In this document: positions 45,859-58,304 of the stretch, piece by piece
Position numbering within the stretch: the first letter of the stretch is position 1
Layout: each line of letters opens with the position of its first letter
NCBI RefSeq assembly: GCF_020536995.1
Contig: NC_068362.1
Location: 98,127,085 to 98,191,084 of the forward strand
Direction: 5' to 3'
DNA: 64,000 bases
DNA from: Dreissena polymorpha
Taxonomy: Eukaryota > Mollusca > Bivalvia > Myida > Dreissenidae
Translations under genes and position numbers: made by a program
Notes under the pieces: generated by a model
Told to the model about the DNA's origin: nothing
The model's database searches: none
Seen by the model: only the letters and a program-made list of their open reading frames with translations

Positions 45859-46112
45859 AACGCTGGGCTGTTGCAACGTATCGACAGTGATGTTGCCTCA
45901 AAAATTAAAGAACTTGTGGTGGAAGAGGGCGTTGCAAATGTTGAAGAAATGCAACGCCATCTGACCTCATTTGTTATGAAGAATGTAACACCTGCTCCAT
46001 CAAGAACTAAAAGGAGATTTGCCCCTACAAAAAAGTGATCAGATATCACATGAATAAGGCAGCAAAGAAGGGTTGTGATAGCAATGATGACCAACACAAC
46101 TTGGTTCAGCTT
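45859..46112 (+). CDS. CaRF-like gene, exon 5, with one-base frameshift
   Basis: After TTCAACAG the frame gives NAGLLQRIDSDVASKIKELV, VEEGVANVEEMQRHLTSFV and RTKRRFAPTKK, then a stop at 46036-46038. The helix pattern I..KI.ELV..GV..V.EM.RHL..FV and the RRF.PT motif are the third block of the ALS2CR8 domain. The family continues after RRF.PT, and so does this DNA: KVIRYHMNKAAKKGCDSND and DQHNLVQL follow in another frame up to a donor CTT|gtgagt at 46113. One A is missing from the A-run at 46029-46034 relative to the expected frame. Either the gene is dead or the assembly lost a base in a homopolymer. No later exons were recognised downstream. Confidence 0.65.
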
Positions 46113-48930
46113 GTGAGTGTGCTTAGTGTGTAATTAACAGTTACTTCAATACAGATATATATATTTATCACATGCCATACCCTGCTTCCCCTTGTAATAT
46201 AACCATTACGAATATTTTTATCTTACACATGTGTAATATACTTTTTAAGGATTTTCATTGGCTTATTTTCGTTTGATTGACCAATCGCATTTTGTTATGT
46301 TGCTGAAATAACATTGCAACGTCAAATGACGTCACGAAATGTAAACAACATTTCGGATTTATCATTAAGTTTGCGAAAATATTTTAATAATTTTTTGTGT
46401 CCGGAGCCATATCTTGGAAGTGCTTTGGCGGATGTCATTGAAACTTGGTATGAGTATAAATATGGATAAGAGGATGATACATAACATTTGACAGAGTTAT
46501 ACATCTCATTAAGCAAAATTTAAGAAATTGTGTTATTATATTTTCATCTATTACTTTTCGGCCTAAGATGCTAAGGTCATACATTGTTTTGTAAACGAAA
46601 CATGCGACATAATTTTCCTTTATCATTTACATTTGTTGTAAATAGTGAGCATATTAAAATTCTGATGTCTGATATTAGTTTGCCTCTTGTGAATAGATTT
46701 GTACCATTGTTTTGTTAAATGGACCTTTTCACGTTTTGGTTAATTGACGAAATTGATTTTTTTTCAGATTTCAAAATTTTCGTTGTAGTTTTATTTTAGC
46801 GAGGAATCAGTAATACTGAACATTTACTAAGCTCTACAATATTACAGTATTTGCATATTTTGATGATTTAAACACATTAAAAATTTAAAGCATTATGAAG
46901 GAATAATTTGGCGAGTTCTGTTGTTATCATTATATTTTGTGACAGTACGATGATTGCTGATATAAATAATAACATAAACATATTACTTACTATACGATCA
47001 CAGATGGGCGAGTTGTTTAAGTTCTAGTGTTTTACTCAAATGGTCAGTTGTTTAAGACTAGTTAAGGATAACTTTTTTATCTTTGATTTTGTTCTTGTTT
47101 AATTATGGAGCTATTTAATTCCGATGTAAACATTTATCTTTTTACATTATTTTATTTATTTCATCATTTTTATTTTTAAAACTTCAACACATGCCAAAAT
47201 CCGTGAAAATATCCATATACAGGTATGCGTTTATAATTGTGGCATCATTTACGTCAATTTCTTTAAACTATGACTTTTTCCCTTCGCACCAAGACAAGAA
47301 TATTAATTGATTAAACCAATGGTTATTGTTTGCTTTTGAATGTCTTGCTATTGAACATTTGATAATCTTATCCGGAGGTTGTTGCTTTCCCGGGATTTTA
47401 TTTTTGTTTTGTTAATTTATTAATTTTCCAGCGTTTAGAAATGTCATGTTTTGCTAACATTTATAAATGTATTTATACTTTTATTCGCACTTTGATCGTA
47501 GTACTTTCATGTTTGGCTTTCTTTCACATGGAACGAGTGTTCATTTTATTTTATAAATATCATCTACGGTTGAGTGGTTCGATTTAACTTCTTTAATTTA
47601 AGACGCATTCTGCAGAATACACCAAAAATATCGGGTTTGATGAACCTTATATATTTAATGTTGTGCCTTTCTGTTATTAATACGCTCTCCTTTTCTATAT
47701 TTTGTAATTCGTCTGCAAAACAAAAGCGTTCATATTTGCGCTCTTTTATTGCTATTTTATATTTTTTCTTGATAAAAAATCAATGCATTTTTTAGCATTT
47801 GCGTATAACCATAGTTTATTCGATGTTATGGTATGATTTTCTTGAAACGAGATGGTTTGCCACAAACGTGAATGGCAGCAATGTATAGATTGTGTGTAAA
47901 CCATTTCACCATTTCTCCCATTTCACCTTGAATCAGTAAATATTAAAGATGAAGTTCGTGTAAATAATGCGTTGTTAAAACGTCAATTTTATCTGCATTT
48001 TAGGAGACGTATGATGTTAACTGTGTATAGTTGTGAAATTAACCATATTCGTCATTATCGCATTAGTTATGGCGACACTCTTCAAAGATGATCTTAAAAT
48101 ACTTAAAGTTGTAATTATTGTTTATTTGTAACCTTTTAAGTCTAGTCCGGGTTTTCGCAACAAATAAATTTAACCAAACATAGGACTGCACTCAACAGCA
48201 CTTATGTGGCCAAGGATGGTTAAATCTCATAGATGTGTGTTCATATTGAAATACCATATAAAGTTGTATATATTTATGTATGCATGCATGTATGTATGTA
48301 TGTATGTATGTAATGATATACATAATAGATATATTTAGTCTTATAGCCTAACAATTGATCCATATGCATCACGCACATTTACCAATAAGGTGTACTCCTT
48401 TTTATCATGTTAATGTCATTGATTAAAAAAGTTGCAATATTATATGAAATCATGTTTTCCCTTCATAAACATACCATGTTAACCAGTTCATAACAATATC
48501 GTCCATTCTTTATCTTCTACCATCACTTATAAATAAATTGTATAATCCATATATAATGTAAGCTATGAGCTTGTATAAGCTTTGTTGCTGAATAAATGTT
48601 GTTCTTGTTCTAAGCATTTTTGTTTGTAACAATGTTTGTCTTAAAACGGAAGATATGCCATTATCAGAGAACATAAAGTCATTGACAATAACAATCCATC
48701 AATTATAAGGTAATTACAATGTATAACTTCTAAAATGTAATATAGGCCGTATAACCCTTTCTCCCATAAGAAGCAAAGTGAAAATTCATTTTGCAACCAG
48801 CATAAACCCTGAACAGCAACTCGCAGTCTGTTAAGGTTTTATGCTGTTTGTTACTCATCAGTACATAAGGATTGGAAATGAAGCATTTAAAACTTGAATA
48901 TGTTAAGAAAGGACTTATTTAATTTAATTT
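46113..48930. other. AT-rich DNA with repeat fragments, no exon seen
   Basis: 46395-46505 is a fragment of the repeat at 53906 (GCCATATCTTGGAAGTGCTT, ATAAGAGGATGAT). 46716-46960 is a TTAA-type MITE piece (TGGACCTTTTCACGTTTTGG; GGCGAGTTCTGTTGTTATC). 48276-48312 is a (TATG)n microsatellite. The rest shows no feature. Confidence 0.45.
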
Positions 48931-48999
48931 TCTAAAGGACTTTAAATGCATCAAAGTGCATTTGTGAGAGGTAAAGGGATAAGCACATGAGATTGTTTG

Positions 49000-50430
49000 T
49001 TTGTCCTTCATTTATAAAACCCGATGTATAAGCACGATGTGATCGTTGCCTAGACGTATACCAATATGGGTTCATGTGTTCCTCAACGCTATTAAATCCG
49101 TAAAATAACATGTGCATATTCTATGGACACAGATAAACAGAAGTGGATCAGTTTCTTCATGCAATTGATACCGTATAAAGAAACTCAATTTATTCACTCG
49201 ATGCTGATTGATTGGGTTTTATTAGGCCATACGATGCAGATTTATTGGTTTTTATTACACTATAATGCAATTAAGACCATATATTCGCATGTGAACGTTA
49301 ACTGGGCGCAGATAAATGGGCATCCATCCCTGGTTTCACCCGAATTGTACCGTATAAGCACGAAGTGGACGTTGTCTGGATGCTTTTTTGGAGGGGGTGG
49401 GGGTATTAATTATACAATGGTACAAAAAATATAAAAAATAAAACACAAAAATATAATGCCAAAAATATGCATAGTTTATACGCCGGGCGACACAGAGTAT
49501 AAAGTTAAAACATTTTAGCGATTGTCTGTGATTAGTGGGCAATTTTGAGTACGAAGAAGAAGATAAAAATGAGTTTACATAGGTGATTTAGATCTAGCTC
49601 AGTGTGAAACATCAAATGATTTGACTTTACTTTGAAGATTTTGGGGGGGGGGGGCGTACGCCGCGTCCGCTCCCCTCCATTGGAGCCGCCTATGCTTAAT
49701 GTGTTGACTCTCGACTCAGGTTGATAGGGCTCTAAATGCTCTATAATGCACGTACGACCGTATGTAAATGTTACTGGGCCCAGATTACCGTTAAACCATC
49801 ATTTTTAAACACGAATATAACCGTTTACGCAGGATATAAAAAAAACGTTGTCTGGACGCAGAATAATCGGCGCTCATTAGTTCCCAAACGCTATTACACT
49901 CGTATTCGCGCAGATAGTCCATAGATAGAAGTCAATGAGTTATCCCATGCATATCCCAATCTCACTCAATTTTTGGACGCATATATTTATAGGGTTCAAC
50001 TATGGGATAACGGGCGTATATAAGCGCATGTCATGTAAACTGAGCACAGATCATTAGGGACCAATAATTTATAAACCCGAATTTAACGTACATTATAAGC
50101 ACGATGCGAACGTTATCTGGATAAAGATTTATAGGCGCCCATTACTTCACCAACGCTATAACACCCGTATAAAAACTTGCGAAGAGACGCAGAGACGCTG
50201 GTAAATAGAAGATACAGGATCTTCACTATAAATCTGTATTCTGAACTCCTAATAGTGTGCCTGTCTGTATCTAATGATGTTTGCAGAACTCCACATGATG
50301 TGCAAGTGTGCATCTAAAGCATCAAATTTGTTCAAGCAGACAAATAGGGCTTTATAACACTCGTAATTCATACTAGCCGATCCGCAAAATAAACACCTCG
50401 CTCACGTAGTGCACAATCAGCACTATAAAT
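49000..50430. repeat. degenerate satellite-like tract
   Basis: Phrases recur in many altered forms: (G)TATAAGCACGA(T/A)G(T/C)G, GTTGTCTGGACGCAGA, GTTA(A/T)CTGG(G/A)C(G/C)CAGAT, (C/T)GCTATAACACCCGTAT, GCGCTCATTAGTTC. Spacing is irregular, about 100-130 bp. A poly-G tract lies at 49643-49654. It reads as an old, much mutated tandem array without coding content. Confidence 0.5.
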
Positions 50431-51030
50431 CTGTATTCCAAATTTAATATGTTTATTCACAATATTTTCACTATAAATAGAGATATAACTACTTATCATT
50501 ATCAAAGTAACAAATTTTATTTAATACTTTTAAAATCCAATGAAAATAGAAGGAAAAAATCATTGTCGTAAATGTTGCTGCAAAGGCGTTGTATTTCCAT
50601 ATTTTTTTGCCAAATAGTTTTCCTTCCAAAACTGACACGACCTGGAAAATTCTCTTCTTGCTAGCCTTCGCTGAGTTATTCAACAACATCGCTATATTGC
50701 TGATTTTTGCTGTTGTTTTTTGGTTATAGCTGCATGCTTTTGTTGGATAATGTTTAATTTATCATTCAAGTTTTACATATGATTCTGTTTAAACCATATT
50801 TAATCGATGTTTTTGTGAATTTCGCGCATGCTTAACTTGCCCGATTTCGGACGTAATTTACTTTCGGATACATGCTCCTCTTGTGTTTTTTTTCGATGTT
50901 TTCTTATGTATGCAGATTAAAAAAAACAGCTCATGCTTAAATGTGTTATTGAGCAAGTGACTTCTTAATACTATGGCAGGAATAAAACACTGTTATAAAA
51001 TTATAAAGGAGGTTTAGTTACATGTATAAA
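50431..51030. other. AT-rich DNA, no feature seen
   Basis: I see no exon or repeat border between the satellite-like tract and the transposon. Confidence 0.4.
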
Positions 51031-51037
51031 CTCACAG

Positions 51038-53739
51038 TAGCAATAACCACTGATTTTGAAAATTGACATAAACCCAGTAAAATTATACATTTTCTGATAG
51101 ATATTAGTAAACCATTTCCAAATATGTATGGTTTGTCTATCTTACATTGTCTAAAGTAATGTTAGTGAATGTGGAAACATTGAAAAATCCCATGTGTAAA
51201 AATTGTCATTTTTCATTTTTTCAAAATAGTCAACCTGGGTGTATAATTTGTTTAAAATAATGATTTAAGAACACATTTTTTATCCAAACTTTTAATAATT
51301 CATTACAGATACATTTCAGCTATGTTAGATGTCCTTGCAATTGGATGGTCCGGCAGGATTCTGGTCTGAAACACGTTACCCCCCACCAACCCAGGACCCA
51401 AAAATTCCTGAAATAGACAATACAAAGTTGATTTTTCTAAATTGCAAATGTGCATGTGATTCAATATCACAGTTGAAATAATGTACAACAAAACAAGAAT
51501 AAATGTTCAAAAAACAAAAACTTATTTGGTTAGTATTTAAAAAAAAAACATTATCCAAAACATGTACAACTGCCCCACCCACCCAATACAAATGTGATAC
51601 AACCTGGTATTTAAGAACATTTTCTAAGTAATATTATTTCTCTTAAACAAAGTTTTATTTATGAATTAGCAGTTAAATTGAACAGGAAAAGCACTTACGG
51701 TTGAATATGCAGCCAGTAATCTGAATTCTTATCCAAAATTCTGATATGTCGGTTGATTAGGAATGGCAGCACCAGGAATTCTAAAAGATCGACAATGCAT
51801 TGCTAAATTAAATCTTATATACTTTTGTAAGATGAAACAGAAACACTATTTGTTAGAATAGTTTAACACACACCTATTCAAAAAAAGATAAACATATAAT
51901 AAAATAATTAAAAAAATATTATAATAATTACTGTAAGAAGTTTCGAACTCATAATAGGCGAATGTATGTAACAGCTCAATATCTTTAAACAACTTCTTGG
52001 ATTTAGTAAATCATTGTCGATACATTAATTAAGAGCTTGTTTTCTTCATGAAAGGAACTCCAAAGATGCTGAAATATAATAGTGCACTGCATGCAAATAT
52101 TAATTAAGTGATACTGACAAACTGAAAGAACAGAACATTTAACCGCAAATGTTTTCTACAAGCTTTTACTGATTCAATGTTTCTTTTTTCAAAGTTTGCT
52201 AAAAAATCATGCTGAGATCAAAATTAGCCAATTGTAAGGGCATTTAATATTTCATCCATTTAAGTCATCTTTTTAATGTAGCGCCATATGATGAAATAAC
52301 TGGAATTCCTTTGCCAACTGAAGTAATTTCCAATTTAATTTTAATAGTAATATTAAAATTAATAATAAGATGCAGCCACACATACTGTTTGTCAAAAAGG
52401 CTGTTGAACAACTGATCTTTCACTGGAATATTCCTGTCAACCAAAAGGTGAAGGTGGTTGTGTCTCGTCAGAGTCCGATATCTATGCAAATGAACAGACA
52501 CGTTCATATTTTTGTCATCATACTTACAAAGTACATTTCCAACAATAATATTATTTCTTACAGTAGGGGCATGTGTATATTCTGTATTATTAAATAATTA
52601 AGTTTTAATTCAGGATATAATTGTTAACCATCAAATTCAATGTCTTCAACATGCAACTGCTTAAAATGTTACTTACCACAATGTAACTGTGCTCATGTAT
52701 TTGTGAAATCCCATCATAATCACTGTCCAATAGATCTTTGTCAGTCATGTTCTCTATAAAATAACAAGTAAATAAAATAGAATTTCAATACCGGTATGCA
52801 CAAAACCTGCGACACATAATAACCGAGTCTTAGCATTGCATCCTCAATTTTGCAAAGGTTAATTCTAGAACCTAACCTTTATATATAATAATATCCATTT
52901 ATTTTTTGTATATTAATCATGTAAATGAAATAACTGAAATTAATTATAGCAGTTTTAACACGTTAACAAAACTAATAATGAGATGGTGTGCGAATTATAA
53001 TGCTCCCTAAATGTATAATCAACTTAAAACTAATAACGTACCTTAGCTTTTAAGTTTATGATTATGATCAATCACAGAAGTTACATTTTACATTTGTTAC
53101 AAATGAAGACAAGTCCGGTACGACATGGCGCGGGTACGATCTGGAACAGATTTTCTTTGACATAATTAACACAATAATTTAGGTGATTTAAGTGAATTCA
53201 TACCTGCATCGATACCAAATGAGACGATTTCTCTTCCTGCCAAACAAATACTGTGTTTATCGTACCGATATCCGTAAAACTGCTCAAAAGATCGCTCCCG
53301 AATTCACCGTAACAACAATGTAATAATTCCGCGTAAAGGGGAGTAACTCTACTGCACAGGAATAGTGGTGTTGGAAATAAATAAATATATATTATTTCAC
53401 GCGCATATACCTGATTCAAATGGTTAGAATTTATTAAAAAACACAATAATTGATTTATTAAAAGCTAAATTTCAAGTGAATCTGCCTTCTTTCTGCAAAA
53501 TATTGGCCTTCGAATTTTTTACTTTCACTTTTGAGCAATGATTTTTTATTTTCCGGTCATGGCAAGGTCAGATACTGCTTATTTGGACATATCTCCTCCC
53601 ACATATGCAAATTTTTCATTTGGATTACTTCTTTCATGCTCGTAGTGAAGCGTTAAAAACACCCCACATTTTTCGGTCAACTTTTTGCCTGAACACCGAT
53701 TGCGCAATAATTTGCATAGCAGGTGCGTGGTTATTGCTA
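51038..53739 (-). mobile_element. 2.7 kb TIR transposon, copy 2 (inverted), 7-bp target duplication
   Basis: It is the same element as 38405-41109 in the opposite orientation, with TAGCAATAACCAC and GTGGTTATTGCTA ends. It is flanked by CTCACAG (51031-51037 and 53740-53746). The length is 2702 bp against 2705 in copy 1, with only scattered single-base differences. All small frames of copy 1 recur here almost unchanged. The different target duplication shows an independent insertion. The near identity of two copies 10 kb apart suggests recent activity. Confidence 0.85.
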
Positions 53740-53905
53740 CTCACAGTCACAAGTGTGTAAGTATTACTGTTACATTTATTTATATTTACTAAAAGTAAAT
53801 ATATGCTCACATATCAGTAAGTATTGTACAGCCCTAAATTATATTTAATACACCCATCTAGGCAGTTAATTCATATATGTGCTGGCTTTAATTTACATTC
53901 ATGTT

Positions 53906-54213
53906 ATTATCACCCTGCAATAGGCGGAGGGATATTGTTTTGGCCTTGTCCGCCTGTCTTTCCGTCCATCCGGCACTTTTGTGTTGGGAGCCATACCTTG
54001 GAAGTGCTTTGGTGGATTTCATCGAAACTTGGTATGAGTATATGTATAGATAAGAGGATGATGCATGCCAAATGGCATTGTACACTATCTGTTAATAACA
54101 GAGTTATGGCCCTTCGAACCTAAAAAAATGCTTTTTTACCTGAGTGTCAAATATAACACTTTTGTGTCCAGAAGCTAATTAGCGGGGGATATCAATTCAA
54201 TGAATTTGCTTGT
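53906..54213 (+). repeat. pearl-like repeat (GCAATAGGCGGAGGG family)
   Basis: It starts CACCCTGCAATAGGCGGAGG, then CCGCCTGTCTTTCCGTCCAT and a core with GCCATACCTTGGAAGTGCTT and ACTTGGTATGAGTATATG. It ends TTAGCGGGGGATATCAATTC, TGCTTGTTA. A core fragment is at 46395. Confidence 0.55.
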
Positions 54214-54590
54214 TATTAATTGAAGGGAAATAGACCTGTTATTTTGTCTCTCATTATGGTGTTTAAAGTCACATTTAATGGCATCCAACCTACTTTATTT
54301 CAAATACAGTAACACCTGGCGCCGTGACCTGGATGCAGATTCTAAGCAGATGGGCCAAAATGGGGGCAGCTAGAGAGACTCGCCTGGAACTGACAAGCCT
54401 GGAGGGAGCTGGTTGACTGTTGGCGAGATGGGACAACAGACGAAGAATAAACGAACCTACTTGATTTGATTAACATTTTTGTAAGTCATTCAAGAATCGA
54501 GCAAACTTTTTGTTTCCAATAAGCAGTCCTGTATATATCCGAAATAAGATAAAATGTTTCACTCAGGTTCCTTGATACTCATCTTGGTAT

Positions 54591-54950
54591 TTAATGGACC
54601 TTATAACAGATTATGGCATGTATTGAAGTTTGTCATTAAATGCGTTATATTTATAAATATAAACATTAAATCTAAAAAGCTCAATTAAAAAACAAGAACA
54701 AATTAAAAGAAAAAGTAATCCTCATCTGGGCTCGAACCACTGACCTCTGGAGTAAAAGTCTAACGCTAAGACGGCCATCCATGCTCATACAATATTTTAT
54801 ACTTTTAGTTTCTATAAGCAAAGCTCGTAGTGTCACTAAAAACGACAACAGAACTCCAAATTATTCAATTGTTTTGCTTTGCAACGATTTATCAATTTCA
54901 GGTTGTTAATGTTAAGTATAACTGTTTTCTCACAAATATCATAACTGCAA
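54591..54950 (-). mobile_element. TTAA-type MITE with tRNA-like insert
   Basis: It begins TTAA-TGGACCTTATAACAG at 54591 and carries, reading on the minus strand, a tRNA-like stretch at about 54722-54790 (TGGCCGTCTTAGCGTTAGAC; GTCAGTGGTTCGAGCCC as a B box). Near 54840 it has the AACAGAACTCCAAATTATT phrase shared with the MITE pieces at 25590 and 46905. It is not a functional tRNA gene: no complete cloverleaf is evident. Confidence 0.45.
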
Positions 54951-54977
54951 CAAAAATGTGCAAGTCTGAAACAATTT

Positions 54978-55786
54978 TTATGCCCCCTTTCAAAGAAAAG
55001 GGGGCATATAGTTATCAGACTGTCCGTCTGTTGGTCCGTATTTCTGTCACACTTTGCGTTTAGGTTTCGAAAAATGCTCATAACTTCTATTTCCCTTGAG
55101 ATATAACCTTCATATTTGGTATGCATGTGCATATGGACAAGGCCTTTCCATACGAACACAAATTTTTACCCCTGTTACCTTGAACTTAAGGTCCGTGTTT
55201 AGGTTTCAAAATCTGCGTTTAGGTTTTGAAAAATGCTCATAACTTCTATGTCCCTTGAGATATAACCTTCATATTTGGTATGCATGTGTATATGGACAAG
55301 GCCTTTCCATACGCACAAAAATTTTACCCCTGTGACCTTGACCTTGAAGTTAGGGTCCGCGTTTAGGTTTCGAAATCTGCGTTTAGATATTGAAAAATGC
55401 TCATAACTTCTATGTTTTGAGATATAACCTTCATATTTGGTATGCATGTGTATATGAACAAGGCCTTTCCATACGCACAAAAAATTTTACCCCTGTGACC
55501 TTGACCTTGAAGTTAGGGTCCGCGTTTAGGTTTCGAAATCTGCGTTTAGATATTGAAAAATGCTCATAACTTCTATGTCCCTTGTGATATGACCTTCATA
55601 TTTGGTATGCATGTGTATATGGACAAGGCCTTTCCATACGCACACAAATTTTGACCCCTGTGACCTTGAACTTAGGGTCCGCGTTTAGGTTTCGAAATCT
55701 GTGTTTAGGTTTCGAAAAAAGCTCATAACTTCTATCAAGCATTTATAGGGGGCATAAGTCATCCTATGGTGACAGCTGCTCTTGTT
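54978..55786 (+). repeat. pearl-like repeat with about 160-bp tandem unit, four to five copies
   Basis: It starts TTATGCCCCCTTTCAAAG with a hairpin to AAAGGGGGCATATAG, then a CTGTCCGTCTGTTGGTCCG run. The units hold AAAATGCTCATAACTTCTAT, CATATTTGGTATGCATGTG, CAAGGCCTTTCCATACG and TGTGACCTTGACCTTGAAG. It ends TATAGGGGGCATAAGTC, GCTGCTCTTGTT. Confidence 0.7.
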
Positions 55787-56329
55787 TTATTTTGTCAATT
55801 TACCAAAACATGCAAAGGCTCCTTAAAATACATGAAGTAATGTTTACAGTTGTCCATAACCACATATTGAAAAAGAATGTGCAAGCTCTATCTATTGGCA
55901 TACAAACAAAGCCAATCTGTTGGATTATTACTCATGGCAAGCAATATGATCTTAGGTATACCTTCTATAATCAGGTGTTTGCACTTTAATCACATTAAAA
56001 TTTGAAAAACTATAGAAGTACAAAAAGGTCAGAATGATAACAAACAGGTTTGTAATGGACATCTTGCAATTGCTATTTATGTGAGTGGGATGGAACACAA
56101 ATTCTGAATTTGTTATATGTAGGACATTTAGTAACTTAGCAACCCATGCATGTTGCAAGGGTGTTAATTGTCCGGATTATTTGGAAATCCCGATTTGAGC
56201 TATTCAGGATTGAATTTTAGATCAGTGTAAATCTGATGATTTGTTTTAAGGGGGTGTGAACAAATATTGTAATTGCTTCATTGGCATGCCGGGCATGTGC
56301 GCTTAGTATGGATTTTTCCTGGTCTTTTT
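55787..56329. other. AT-rich DNA, no feature seen
   Basis: Two short frames on opposite strands (55792-55989; 55952-56158) lack domains or splice context. Nothing else is seen. Confidence 0.4.
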
Positions 56330-56815
56330 AACAAGGTTTTCCAAAGAAAAAAACGGGTTATTCAATTTGGCAAATGCCGGCTGGCGGGCGGACGGAACAA
56401 GCTTGTCCGTGCCATAACGTTGTGGTTCTTGGTGAGAATTTAAAATCATTTGGCACATTTGTTCACCATCATTAGACGGTGTGTCGCTCAAAAGAATACC
56501 GTCAATATATCCAAGATCAAGGTCACACTTTGAGTTCAAAGGTCAAAAATGGCCATAAAAGAGCTTGTCCGGGCCAAAACTATGTCATTCATTGTGAGAC
56601 TTAAAAATGATTTGGCATATTTGTTCACCATCGTGGGACGTTGTATCGCACTTTAGAATTACGTCAATATCTCCAAGGTCAAGGTCGCCACAACTAAAAA
56701 TATATTTATTTTGAAACAAAGGGGGTTAATTATAAACAGTTCAGTTTGAGTTGTCTCCCTCTATCAGACTTTTTTCTACATTGAAAACCTGGTTTTATGA
56801 CAATTTTGTCCCTTG
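56330..56815 (+). repeat. pearl-like repeat (AACCAGGTTTTCC family), second copy
   Basis: It runs from AACAAGGTTTTCCAAAG to TTTTGTCCCTTG and matches the insertion in the Penelope pLTR (15385-15907) throughout, including GACGGTGTGTCGC and ACGTCAATATCTCCAAGGTC-like phrases. Confidence 0.7.
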
Positions 56816-57049
56816 TTTTACTATTTTCTGATTGGTTATCCGCTGACAAGGACATAAAAGGTAACTGACCTAACCTCTTGGCTACTTTCCAGAAATCTTA
56901 CATACTACAAAATGTAGCATATGTCCCCATCATTTAATTTCCATTTTCTGCTGTCAAACTAAGTGCATATATTATTTCATTTGCAAAAGACATATCTGGA
57001 TATATTTTTGGACAGTTGTTTTACTGTATGGTTAGTGGATTAACATTTA

Positions 57050-57768
57050 TTATGCCCCACTTCGAAGAAGAGGGGGGTATATTGCTTTGCACATGTGGGT
57101 TGGTCGGTCTGTCGGTCCGTCCACCAGGTGGTTTCCGGATGATAACTCAAGAACGCTTAGGCCTAGGATCATGAAACTTCATAGGAAGATAGATCATGAC
57201 TCGCAGATGATCCCTATTCATTTAGAGGTCACTAGGTCAAAGCTCTAGGTCATGGGGACCCGAAATAGTAAAATGGTTTCTGGATGATAACTCAAGAACG
57301 CATATGCCAAGGATCATGAAACTTCATAGGTAGATTGATCATGACTTGCAGACGACCCCTATTGATTTTGAGGTCACTAGGTCAAGGTCACGGTGACCCG
57401 AAATAATAGAATGGGGTCCGGTTGATAACTCAAAAACGCATACGCCTAGGATCATGAAACTTCATAGGTAGATTGATCATGACTCGCAGATGACCCGTAT
57501 TAATTTTGAGGTAACTATGTCAAAGGTCAAATTCACGGTGACCCGAAATAGTTAAATGGTTTCCGATGATAACTCAAGAACGCTTACGCCTAGGATCATG
57601 AAACTTCATGGGTACATTTATCATGACATGCAGATGACCCATATTGATTTTCAGGTCACTAGGTCAAAGGTCAAGGTCACAGTGACAAAAAACGTATTCA
57701 CATAATGGCTGCCACTACAACGGACAGCCCATATGGGGGGCATGCATGTTTTACAAACAGCCCTTGTT
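57050..57768 (+). repeat. pearl-like repeat (TTCGAAG family), 145-bp unit x4
   Basis: It starts TTATGCCCCACTTCGAAG, has a GGTTGGTCGGTCTGTCGG run and four units, and ends CATATGGGGGGCATGCATG, CCCTTGTT. Its units are more diverged than those at 30257-31139. Confidence 0.75.
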
Positions 57769-58172
57769 ATCGATGTTCTTTATAACATTTATATAAAATG
57801 ACAATTACACATCGAGTGTTACTGGTGGTCTGGCTTATAATAGTTTGCATTTTACTCACCAGAAATAGCAACTAAGACTATAAAAAGAACAATGAACTAT
57901 GGCTTTCAGTTTGGGGGGCTCTACCTGTAAGGGACCTACAGGCTCAGACTCCAGACTTTATCATTAGGATTTCAAATTTGGGACATTTGACACCCCTGAT
58001 GTTGTGCCATGTATCAAAACCGTCTATATATAAACATTAATTTTATTAATTGGATATGTAGAAGATTTGGTGATGCAATCATTGGATTTCATTTTGTGTT
58101 TTGTTGACCTACTTTTAATTTTTAGGCTCAGCAGAACTATGGCTGTCAAAACAAAATTGTATTAAAATGAAT

Positions 58173-58295
58173 AGTGCTTCAAATTATACAAGAAGTCACT
58201 TTATTTTTGTTTTAGATGTTTTTCAGTTTCGTCGGAAGACATTTCCCACCAACCATCCTGTCTTGAAAGAAATAACTTTTGAACCCGATTATCTG
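58173..58295 (+). other. exon-like segment, partner of 63524-63648
   Basis: TTTGTTTTAG precedes an open stretch reading VFQFRRKTFPTNHPVLKEIT, FEPDYL up to a GTAATACT donor at 58296. A diverged copy with the same flanks (GCTTCAAATTATA, TTTATTTTTGTTTCAG, GGTAATACTAT) lies at 63524-63648, where the frame decays. This could be a real internal exon of an unrecognised gene plus an old duplicate, or just a repeat. Confidence 0.35.
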
Positions 58296-58304
58296 GTAAT
58301 ACTA

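Noticed and set aside
38405-53739. Large inverted segmental duplication
   Set aside because: Both arms end at the same TIRs and have different 7-bp target duplications, so they are two transposon insertions.
54722-54790. tRNA gene on the minus strand
   Set aside because: A B box is visible, but no full cloverleaf, and it lies within a MITE.
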